From Anaeromyxobacter dehalogenans 2CP-C (GTDB lineage Bacteria > Myxococcota > Myxococcia > Myxococcales > Anaeromyxobacteraceae), in assembly GCF_000013385.1 (NCBI RefSeq), contig NC_007760.1:3694001-3758000 (forward strand): a stretch of 64,000 nucleotides of DNA, in the 5' to 3' direction. This document shows positions 43,111-49,072 of the stretch, piece by piece. The position numbers and the translations under genes are program-made. The notes beneath the pieces were generated by a model. That model searched no databases. It worked only from the letters and a program-made list of their open reading frames with translations, and had not been told where the DNA came from. Position 1 is the stretch's first letter; every line of letters begins with the position of its first letter.

Positions 43111-44259
43111 TCAACGCGCGGACGCGAGCCCGAGCCCGGCGCTCACCGCCCGCGCCAGTTCGTAGTGGAGCTGCGCGATCTCCTGGTCCGCGTCCCCGAG
43201 CGCCGCCTTGGCGCGCGGACCGGCACCGCTCGTGAGCTCGCGGAGTTTCTGCTGCTGCGCCTTGAACTCCTCGAGCGCCTGCGCCGCCTGGGCGAGGTAG
43301 CTCTTCCGATCGGACGTCCGGAGCGCGGCGACCCGCGCGGCGGTCTCGCGCGCGGCGTCGAGGACCTCGGCGGCCTTGGCGCTCACCGGGTCCGCGAGCT
43401 GTCCGACGATCTGGGCGACCTTCGCGTGCTCCTTCGGCTCGCGCCAGAGCGCGTGCGTGAGGACGAGGAGGTCCTCCGGGGTGGTCGCGGCCTCTCCGGC
43501 GAGCCACGTCGCCGCCTGGACGACCTTGAGCGTCTTCTTCCAGCGACGGTCGGACGCGACGATGCCCTCGGCGCGGCAGCCGTCCCGGATCGCGATGAGC
43601 GCCTGGACGGTCTCGTCGGTGACCTTCACCCGCGCGGCGTCGCCCTGCGCCTGGCGGAGCTCGGGCATGGTCAGCGCGGAGGAGCAGGTCGGCTCCGGCG
43701 CGAGCAGGACGGCGCGGAAGCTGCTCGGCCGCAGGAGGTACTGCACGTCGAACCGGAGGAGGAACCGGTCGAAGAGCGCCTCGAGCTCCTTCCCGTCCGG
43801 CAGCTCGTTCGACGCGCCGAAGAGCGCGACGAGCGGCATCTGCATGGGCGACCCGTCGTTGTGGAAGAGCCGCTCGTTCATCGCCGTGAGGAGCGAATTC
43901 AGGATGGCCGAGTTCGCCTTGAAGACCTCGTCGACGAAGGCGAACTCCGCCTCGGGCAGCTTCCCCGCGGTGACGCGCTGGTAGTGGTCCTGCTCGAGGG
44001 CCTTCAGGCTGATCGGGCCGAACAGCTCCTCGGGCGTCGAGAACTTGGTGAGGAGCCGCTCAAAGTAGCTCCCGCCGAACGCCTGCGCGATCGCGCGGAC
44101 GAGGGCGCTCTTCGCCGTTCCCGGCGGCCCGAGGAGTAGGACGTGCTCGCCGGCGAGCACGGCGGCGAGGGCGCCTTCGATGACGTCGCGGCGCTCCGGG
44201 AAACGAGCGAGGAGCTCCGAACGAAGCTGCAGCAGCTTGGCATGTGCGGACGTGGTCAT
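43111..44259 (-). CDS. MoxR/RavA-type AAA+ ATPase
   Basis: A 382-aa AAA+ ATPase. Walker A, GPPGTAKS, is at residues 44-51 and Walker B, FAFVDEVFKAN, near residue 107. The surrounding stretches KFSTPEELFGPISLKALEQD and LNSLLTAMNERLFHNDG are typical of the RavA branch. The C-terminal 130 residues are helical and coiled-coil like. It is directly upstream of a VWA-protein gene, matching the RavA-ViaA pairing seen in many bacteria. It starts 15 nt after the previous gene without a hairpin leader. Confidence 0.92.
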   Translation of the reverse strand: MTTSAHAKLLQLRSELLARFPERRDVIEGALAAVLAGEHVLLLGPPGTAKSALVRAIAQAFGGSYFERLLTKFSTPEELFGPISLKALEQDHYQRVTAGKLPEAEFAFVDEVFKANSAILNSLLTAMNERLFHNDGSPMQMPLVALFGASNELPDGKELEALFDRFLLRFDVQYLLRPSSFRAVLLAPEPTCSSALTMPELRQAQGDAARVKVTDETVQALIAIRDGCRAEGIVASDRRWKKTLKVVQAATWLAGEAATTPEDLLVLTHALWREPKEHAKVAQIVGQLADPVSAKAAEVLDAARETAARVAALRTSDRKSYLAQAAQALEEFKAQQQKLRELTSGAGPRAKAALGDADQEIAQLHYELARAVSAGLGLASAR

Positions 44260-44274
44260 GGCGTTCTTCTCTCC

Positions 44275-45150
44275 TCACGCGGCCTTGGTCTGGAGGAGTC
44301 CCTCGACCTGGAGGGTCAGCTTGTTGAGCGCGGTCTCGAGGTCCTGGACCTGCACCTGCAGGACGGTGTGGTAGAGCCGGGCCTTCGCGCGGAGGCCCTC
44401 GAACGTCTCGAGCCGACGCGCGAGCGTGGACGCGCGCTCGGGCGGGTCCGAGAGGAAGCCCTCGATCTCGGCGCGGAGCGCCGTGATCTCCTCGTCGAGC
44501 GAGGCGCGCGCAGCGTCGCCGAGCGCCGCCGTCGCCTCGGGCGACGCGTGGATCGGGACGACGTCGAGGCGCGAGGCGCCGATGTTCGACACGGCGTCGC
44601 GGAGGCGTCGGAGCGTCTCCGCGTACGGCGCCGGGACCCAGTAGACGCCGCCGTGATCGCGCAGCGTCACGGCGGCGCACGACGCGAGCGTCTTCACGAG
44701 CGCACGCCGGACGTCGTCCGGCGTGTGCGTGTTGAGCAGCCGGTCGTAGGCGGCGGACACGGCCACGACGACGTCGTGGCCGGGCCGGTCGGACTCGAGC
44801 TTCACGGGGCGCGCGCGGTCGAGCCGGATCCGCGCCGTCTGCGCGAGGGAGACGTTCCCGTCGCCGTCGCGGGTCTCGGCGACGACGGCGAAGACGATCT
44901 CGCCGTCGTCCTCCTTCCCGAGCCGGAGCAGGTGATCGTGCTGCCCGACCTGCGCCTCGCGGACTGCGGTCCGGAGCGCCTTCTCGGGCGTGGGCGGCTC
45001 GGGCAGGAGGTTCTCGGCGAGCCCGGCGTTCGCCCAGACGGTCTCGAGCGTGCTGCGGGTAACCCTCGCGTCAGCGAGCGTCCACCAGAGGAGATCGCCG
45101 ACGTGCTTCCCGCCGGTGTGGGTGTAGGAACGGATGAGCTCCACGGACAT
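44275..45150 (-). CDS. Unknown protein upstream of the RavA-like ATPase
   Basis: A 291-aa protein starting at the ATG at 45150 with GGGAG upstream. It opens with LIRSYTHTGGKHVGDLLWWT and then LADARVTRSTLETVWANAG. A mixed alpha/beta middle follows (HDVVVAVSAAYDRLLNTHTP; GGVYWVPAPYAETLRRLRD), with a long coiled coil at the C-terminus. The pattern resembles conserved proteins found beside MoxR/VWA genes on mobile elements, but I cannot assign a family. It has hairpin copy 4 in its leader. Confidence 0.75.
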   Translation of the reverse strand: MSVELIRSYTHTGGKHVGDLLWWTLADARVTRSTLETVWANAGLAENLLPEPPTPEKALRTAVREAQVGQHDHLLRLGKEDDGEIVFAVVAETRDGDGNVSLAQTARIRLDRARPVKLESDRPGHDVVVAVSAAYDRLLNTHTPDDVRRALVKTLASCAAVTLRDHGGVYWVPAPYAETLRRLRDAVSNIGASRLDVVPIHASPEATAALGDAARASLDEEITALRAEIEGFLSDPPERASTLARRLETFEGLRAKARLYHTVLQVQVQDLETALNKLTLQVEGLLQTKAA

Positions 45151-45179
45151 GCTGGACTCCCTGTTCGAAGTGAGGAGGC

Positions 45180-45216
45180 GGCACCGCGCCGCCCCGCCCA
45201 GCCGGGCGGCGCGGTG
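45180..45216 (-). repeat. Leader hairpin repeat, copy 4
   Basis: Arms GGCACCGCGCCGCC (45180-45193) and GGCGGCGCGGTG (45205-45216) pair over 12 bp. It lies 29 nt before the start codon at 45150. The rest of the 209-nt gap up to the parB stop is GC-rich without a gene; a second GC hairpin (CCCCCGGGGCTCC / GGAGCCCCGGGG) sits near 45257-45290. Confidence 0.8.
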
Positions 45217-45359
45217 ACGGCTCGCGACCCGAGGCGGCGCTGTCGGGGGAGAACCCCCGGGGCTCCGAGCAACCTGGAGCCCCGGGGGGCGGTGAGCCCG
45301 ACACCACAGGGAGAGGCGGCGGGCTTTTCCTCGCGTTCCGGCCCGACGGCCGGGACGCG

Positions 45360-47057
45360 TCAATTACCGGGCGGCGTCTTCTTCGACTTGCGCGCGCCGC
45401 GCTCTGCGCGGCGCTGCGCGAGCTCGTCCGCGGTTGCCTTCTCGACCGCGCCGATGTCGACCGCGTACGCAGCGGCGGCGGCGGTCAGCCGGTCCGAGTA
45501 CCGCGAGGACCAGGCGAAGTACGCACCGCGGCCGACCGCGAGCTCGAGGACGAGGGCGCGCAGCGCCCCGCCGTCGAGCTCCCTCGCGTGCGCCGTCAGA
45601 GCCGCCTCCGGAGAGAAGCCCTTCTCGCGCTCGAGCCCGCGCCGCTTCACGGCGTCCGCGACGGCGTCGTGGTAGCCGCCGTGGACCATCGCGTCGAACA
45701 CGAGCCGCGCGAAGGTCGAGTCGTCCGGCGGCCGCGCCTGCGCGGCCGCGACGACCGCCGAGAGGATGTTCGCGATCGTGGCGCGGCGCAGCTCCGCGGC
45801 GGCGCGCGCCGCCGCCGGGTCGGCGGGCGGCGCCCTCGGTGCGGGCGCCTCGCCGTCCTCGGCGTCCGGGTCGTCGTCCTGGGTGCTCACTCCTGAGTCG
45901 CGCCGCCCCACGAACTCCACTCCGGCCGCGGCGAGCGCGGCGAGGGCCTCCGCCTTGCCCACGAGGGCGCGCGGCGTGCCTCCCGCATCCGTCGCGAGCG
46001 TCGGGGTTGGGCAGAGATCGCCGAGCAGGCGCCGCAAGGTCCGCCGCTCCGAGTCGTCGAAGCAGACTGCGTCCAGCTCCACGTAGTTGCTGTTCCAGGG
46101 GAGCTGGCGGCCGCCGTGGAACACCGCGTTCGACTGCTGCTCGGTCAGGACGGTGCCGCCCTTCGCCCGGACCTCGCTCGCGAGCCGCTCGTGGTGCGCG
46201 GCGACCTTCTTCCGGAAGCAGACGAGGTCGGTGCACGTGTCCGCCGCGGTGTCGTCCGAGAAGAGCCGGGGTTGGTTGCCGGTGCGCTTCGGGCACTTCG
46301 TGCACGCGCCGGCCTCGGGCACGAGCTTCGCGTCGTCCGTCGAGAACTGGGCGCGGTCGAGCCGCGTCAGGTACCGCTGCTCGACCAGGTACGCGAGGTC
46401 GTCTGCCGGGAACGGCTCGCCCTCCTCCAGATCCTCGAGCTCCTTCCGCAGCTCCGACAGCGCCTCGTCCTGAAGGGCGGGAGGAACCGCCCTCGCCACG
46501 AGGAACGCGGTGGTGGTCGTGAGCTCGCCTTTCCAGAAGGCATCCCGCATCGCGGGCCCGAGCGCCGTGAGCTTCAGGCGCGAGTAGACATACTGCGGCG
46601 ACCGGCCCACGAGCTTGGCCAGCGTGTCCGCGGTGTGGAGCGGCCGGCCGCGGCCGTCCTTCATCGCGAGCAGCGCCTCGTACGCCTCGGCCTCCTCGAC
46701 CGGGTGCGGGTCCTCGCGGCAGGCGTTCTCGACGATCCGGAGCTCGTGCGCCTCCTCGTCGGTGAGATCCTCGACCGTGGCCGGCACCTCCTTCAGGCCC
46801 GCCAGCTTCGCCGCCCGGTAGCGGCGCTCGCCGTAGACGATCTCGAACCGCGAGCCCTTCGGCCGGACCTTGATCGGCTGTTGAATGCCGTGCTCGCGAA
46901 CCGACGCGACCAGCTCGTCGATGTTGCGCGCCGTCCGGTTCCGCGGCGACGGATCGATGTCGTCGATCGGGACGAGCCGGACTGGAACCGGCTCGAGGCC
47001 CGCTGGCCGCGGCTTCACCGCGGGCTTCGTCTTCTTCGCTGTGGCACTCGCCTTCAC
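45360..47057 (-). CDS. ParB-like protein with an internal zinc-finger region
   Basis: A 565-aa ParB/Spo0J-family protein. The N-terminal CTPase/ParB domain has VPIDDIDPSPRNRTARNIDE and YGERRYRAAKLAGLKEVPA, followed by the helix-turn-helix (HTADTLAKLVGRSPQYVYSR). After residue 240 a Cys cluster (CTKCPKRTG, then TCTDLVCFRKKVAAH) suggests a zinc-binding insert. The C-terminal 170 residues are helical and unlike chromosomal ParB. The start is a GTG at 47057, 7 nt after AGGAGG. It has no parA next to it, unlike the second ParB at 53216. It may be a regulator or nucleoid-type protein of the element rather than a partition protein. Confidence 0.87.
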   Translation of the reverse strand: MKASATAKKTKPAVKPRPAGLEPVPVRLVPIDDIDPSPRNRTARNIDELVASVREHGIQQPIKVRPKGSRFEIVYGERRYRAAKLAGLKEVPATVEDLTDEEAHELRIVENACREDPHPVEEAEAYEALLAMKDGRGRPLHTADTLAKLVGRSPQYVYSRLKLTALGPAMRDAFWKGELTTTTAFLVARAVPPALQDEALSELRKELEDLEEGEPFPADDLAYLVEQRYLTRLDRAQFSTDDAKLVPEAGACTKCPKRTGNQPRLFSDDTAADTCTDLVCFRKKVAAHHERLASEVRAKGGTVLTEQQSNAVFHGGRQLPWNSNYVELDAVCFDDSERRTLRRLLGDLCPTPTLATDAGGTPRALVGKAEALAALAAAGVEFVGRRDSGVSTQDDDPDAEDGEAPAPRAPPADPAAARAAAELRRATIANILSAVVAAAQARPPDDSTFARLVFDAMVHGGYHDAVADAVKRRGLEREKGFSPEAALTAHARELDGGALRALVLELAVGRGAYFAWSSRYSDRLTAAAAAYAVDIGAVEKATADELAQRRAERGARKSKKTPPGN

Positions 47058-47078
47058 GGGCGACCTCCTGTGATGGGC

Positions 47079-47116
47079 GGCACCGCGCCGCCTCGTCCAG
47101 AGGGCGGCGCGGTGCC
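47079..47116 (-). repeat. Leader hairpin repeat, copy 5 (before the zinc-containing parB)
   Basis: Arms GGCACCGCGCCGCC (47079-47092) and GGCGGCGCGGTGCC (47103-47116) pair perfectly over 14 bp with a 10-nt loop. It lies 21 nt upstream of the GTG start at 47057, just before AGGAGG, exactly as in copies 1-4. Confidence 0.88.
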
Positions 47117-47126
47117 GGCCGCAGCG

Positions 47127-47426
47127 CTAAGCCGCCTGCGCCAGCGGGTCCTCCCCGGCGATTTCGCGCTCGGACCAGAACTCGCCCGGGTCCGGCAGGG
47201 ACAGGGCCACCAACGCCGCCATCTCGAGCGCCTCCTCCCTGCGGTCCCACTCGATGAAGCAGGCGCGGTGGACGCGTCCGATGTCGCCGCCGGCATCGAC
47301 GACGTCGCCGGCGTTCTCGCGGTCGCAGAAGCAGCACCGCTTCGCCCCCACCCGGCGGTGTCTCGCAGGGGCGACATGCTGCTCCGGTTCGGTGACTACG
47401 GGACGGGCAAGGCTCGAATCGGACAT
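47127..47426 (-). CDS. Small zinc-finger protein
   Basis: A 99-aa protein starting at the ATG at 47426 with GAGGA about 8 nt upstream; an ATG at 47450 is possible. The motif CCFCDRENAGDVVDAGGDIG, then RVHRACFIEWDRR, gives a Cys-Cys-His-Cys zinc site. The acidic C-terminus follows. It is the first gene of the minus-strand block and is preceded by a perfect 10-bp hairpin at 47451-47481. Function unknown. Confidence 0.65.
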   Translation of the reverse strand: MSDSSLARPVVTEPEQHVAPARHRRVGAKRCCFCDRENAGDVVDAGGDIGRVHRACFIEWDRREEALEMAALVALSLPDPGEFWSEREIAGEDPLAQAA

Positions 47427-47450
47427 GGCGGGGTCCTCGTCGGCGGGCAT

Positions 47451-47481
47451 CCGGCCGCTCTCACCGACGTGGAGCGGCCGG
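47451..47481 (-). repeat. Leader hairpin before the small zinc-finger gene
   Basis: CCGGCCGCTC (47451-47460) and GAGCGGCCGG (47472-47481) pair perfectly with an 11-nt loop. The sequence differs from the five-copy repeat but holds the equivalent upstream position. Confidence 0.65.
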
Positions 47482-47512
47482 TGCCGCCGGACGGCGGCGC
47501 CTGGGTACGGTT

Positions 47513-47883
47513 CTCAGGCGGACCGCGCGCTGCGCCGACGGCCTCTCGTCGGCGCGCATGCGTGGTCCCGCCTCGGCACGGCTCTCCTTCGACTCGCTCG
47601 CCCCGCCCTGCCCGTCCTCAGGCGGACCGCGCGCTGCGCCGACCGTCTCTCGTCGGCGCGCATGCGTGGTCCCGCCTCGGCACCGCCCTCCTTCGACTCG
47701 CTCGCCCCGCCCTGCCCGTCCTCAGGCGGACCGCGCGCTGCGCCGACCGTCTCTCGTCGGCGCGCATGCGTGGTCCCGCCTCGGCACCGCTCGCCTTCGA
47801 CTCGCGGGCCCCGCCCTGCCCGTCCTCAGGCGGACCGCGCGCTGCGCCGACTGTCTCTCGTCGGCGCGCATGCGTGGTCCCGC
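47513..47883. repeat. 104-bp tandem repeat array (3 full units and a 59-bp partial)
   Basis: Units begin at 47513, 47617, 47721 and 47825, each with CTCAGGCGGACCGCGCGCTG. Every unit contains a stem GCGCCGAC/GTCGGCGC around a 7-8-nt loop, extendable outward to GGACC/GGTCC as a long imperfect hairpin. The units differ at only a few bases. The period, 104, is not a multiple of three, so the array cannot encode a repeated peptide. It lies in non-coding DNA upstream of the zinc-finger and parB genes. Centromere, origin or structured RNA are all possible. Confidence 0.85.
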
Positions 47884-47885
47884 AT

Positions 47886-48230
47886 CTACGGCGTGCGCCG
47901 ACGCTTACTGCCCGAACACTGATGACGACGTGCGCGCGCGCTCGCCTTCGCCGCGCGGCTGTCGGCGGACTTCGCTTCCGACTCGCAGGTCGCGGCTTCG
48001 TGGTCCTGGAGCGCAGCGAGCTGAAGCGCCAGATCCGCCTCGACACGACGGAACGCCGGGTCGTCCACTTCGAGTCGAAGCGCGTCGGCTGCGTCTCTCA
48101 GGGCCCTCGCCGCCCCCACGCACGCCGCTGCTTTCTTTCGAAGCGCCCGGGCGACACGAGCATGAGCCGATGCCGTTCGCACTGCCGGTGCTCTCGTCCG
48201 CGTCGTTCGTCGCACACCGTCAGATGCCAC
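47886..48230 (-). CDS. Possible small helical protein
   Basis: A 114-codon frame from a GTG at 48230. From about residue 25 it reads as a charged alpha-helical protein (RVARALRKKAAACVGAARAL, DDPAFRRVEADLALQLAALQ) with GC-rich third positions. The first 25 residues are Arg/Thr/Ala-rich and unconvincing, so the true start may be internal. No clear ribosome-binding site was found. It abuts the tandem repeats. Evidence for expression is weak. Confidence 0.4.
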   Translation of the reverse strand: MASDGVRRTTRTRAPAVRTASAHARVARALRKKAAACVGAARALRDAADALRLEVDDPAFRRVEADLALQLAALQDHEAATCESEAKSADSRAAKASARARRHQCSGSKRRRTP

Positions 48231-48342
48231 AGCATGCCCGCGGACTCACCCCGCGTTGACTGGTTCCGTTCCTTCCCGTTCTCGTTTTCCTTCTCTATGC
48301 CTCTATCCCCACACTCCCACCTCTCCTTCTCCCCTGTACCCA

Positions 48343-48373
48343 TTTGCTCCATTTTGAACCACGTGGTTCAAGA
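48343..48373. repeat. 31-bp direct repeat containing an 18-bp palindrome, copy 1
   Basis: The palindrome TTGAACCACGTGGTTCAA (48354-48371) is perfect and sits inside a 31-bp word repeated exactly at 48627-48657, 284 bp away in the same orientation. Stretches that follow both copies (GCCCGGC) also match. The two copies flank a 19-bp inverted repeat and 12-bp direct repeats. Confidence 0.85.
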
Positions 48374-48422
48374 ACTGCCCGGCCCCGCCACCAGCCCATC
48401 GAAGAAAGACTCAGGGTGACAG

Positions 48423-48468
48423 CAGCCCGACCCCTCACTCCGGTGGTTGGGAGTGAGGGGTCGGGCTG
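48423..48468. repeat. 19-bp perfect inverted repeat (hairpin)
   Basis: Arms CAGCCCGACCCCTCACTCC (48423-48441) and its exact complement (48450-48468) surround an 8-nt loop, GGTGGTTG. There is no T-run on either side, so it is not a textbook terminator. Position between the two 31-bp repeats and next to iteron-like repeats suggests a replication, transfer or recombination site. Confidence 0.85.
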
Positions 48469-48552
48469 ATGGCACCCCGCACCTCGCGACGAACGCCACT
48501 CGCAGGCGGCGGGGCCGGGCCGCCGAGATCTCGCGCGCTTACCGTCGCCAAA

Positions 48553-48593
48553 CCTGATCCCAATCCTGATCCCAACCCTGATCCCAATCCTGC
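48553..48593. repeat. Three 12-bp iteron-like direct repeats
   Basis: CCTGATCCCAAT, CCTGATCCCAAC and CCTGATCCCAAT follow each other without gaps, then a partial CCTG. Plasmid origins and oriT regions often carry such repeats. The plus-strand translation (DPNP repeats) is not part of a credible gene. Confidence 0.75.
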
Positions 48594-48626
48594 GGACTCC
48601 AGGACACACCCCCCGGGAACACCCCG

Positions 48627-48657
48627 TTTGCTCCATTTTGAACCACGTGGTTCAAGA
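48627..48657. repeat. 31-bp direct repeat containing an 18-bp palindrome, copy 2
   Basis: Identical to 48343-48373; the palindrome occupies 48638-48655. See that entry for the arrangement. Beyond the repeats, 48236-48771 holds no gene that I can support. Confidence 0.85.
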
Positions 48658-48771
48658 GGCGCCCGGCGCTCTTCCCGTGGCAGTCCGCGGCGGGCATGAA
48701 GAAGCCGGACGGGTACCGCAGATCATTCCGCGGCGCGTCCAGCTAAGTCGCGACCGTGCATTCTGTCGCCT

Positions 48772-48887
48772 CTAAGCGCGGCGAACTCGCGTGAGCAGTT
48801 CCTCCATCACCGCGATGAACTGCTCGCGTTGCTCCGGCGCTACGCCTCCGCTCTTAATGCGGACTCCTCGATGATGACGCAGCCCAT
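48772..48887 (-). pseudogene. Remnant of a parB C-terminus
   Basis: The minus strand encodes GVAPEQREQFIAVMEELLTR, then VRRA and a stop at 48772. The intact ParB at 53216 ends GVVTPDEREQLIAILEELLM, then RVRRV. The preceding MGCVIIEESALRA matches ParB HGRVVIEEARIQR but in a different frame, so there is an indel between them. The DNA just downstream (GAAGCCGGACGGG near 48693) also resembles DNA downstream of the intact gene (near 53145). This is a decayed copy of the same locus. Confidence 0.75.
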
Positions 48888-48897
48888 CGGGCGAAGC

Positions 48898-48936
48898 GAT
48901 GCCCAGGCGCGGCGTCGCTACCGCATCCACACGGCC
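48898..48936 (+). pseudogene. Inverted fragment of a parB middle region
   Basis: The plus strand reads DAQARRRYRIHTA, against AQARRLYRIHMA in the intact ParB near 53750, which is on the minus strand. DNA identity is also high (GCCCAGGCGCG, CTACCG-ATCCA). The orientation is opposite to the neighbouring C-terminal remnant, so the locus was rearranged as well as decayed. Confidence 0.6.
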
Positions 48937-48938
48937 CG

Positions 48939-49013
48939 AATCCGCACGCCGTGTCGCGCGGCGTCGCGAAGAAGCTCATGCGGCCCATGCCGTACACGGC
49001 GCGGCGAGTCTAG
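48939..49013 (+). pseudogene. Remnant of a VirB1-like lytic transglycosylase gene
   Basis: The plus strand reads PHAVSRGVAKKLMRPMPYTA, then RRV and a stop at 49011. The intact transglycosylase at 55744 has PRAVSRAGAKGLMQLMPYTA, then RRV. DNA identity is strong over CTCATG...CCCATGCCGTACACGGCGCG. The fragment is fused directly to the parB fragment at 48898. Nothing of the intervening parA or the 55244 gene is left. Confidence 0.75.
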
Positions 49014-49072
49014 TGCGCGAAGCGTCGCGGCGCGCTTCTCGCCTTGACTACCGCGACGGCCGTTCGCGCGGA

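Noticed and set aside
47513-47883. CRISPR array
   Set aside because: Units are continuous near-identical 104-bp repeats with no unique spacers, and no cas genes are present.
47454-48259. Repeated peptides encoded across the 104-bp array in all plus frames
   Set aside because: A 104-bp period shifts frame each unit, so any one frame cannot hold a repeated protein; no ribosome-binding site or conserved domain.
48469-48699. Small protein with DPNP repeats
   Set aside because: Arises from translating the 12-bp iteron-like repeats; the rest of the frame has no coding character and crosses a palindrome.
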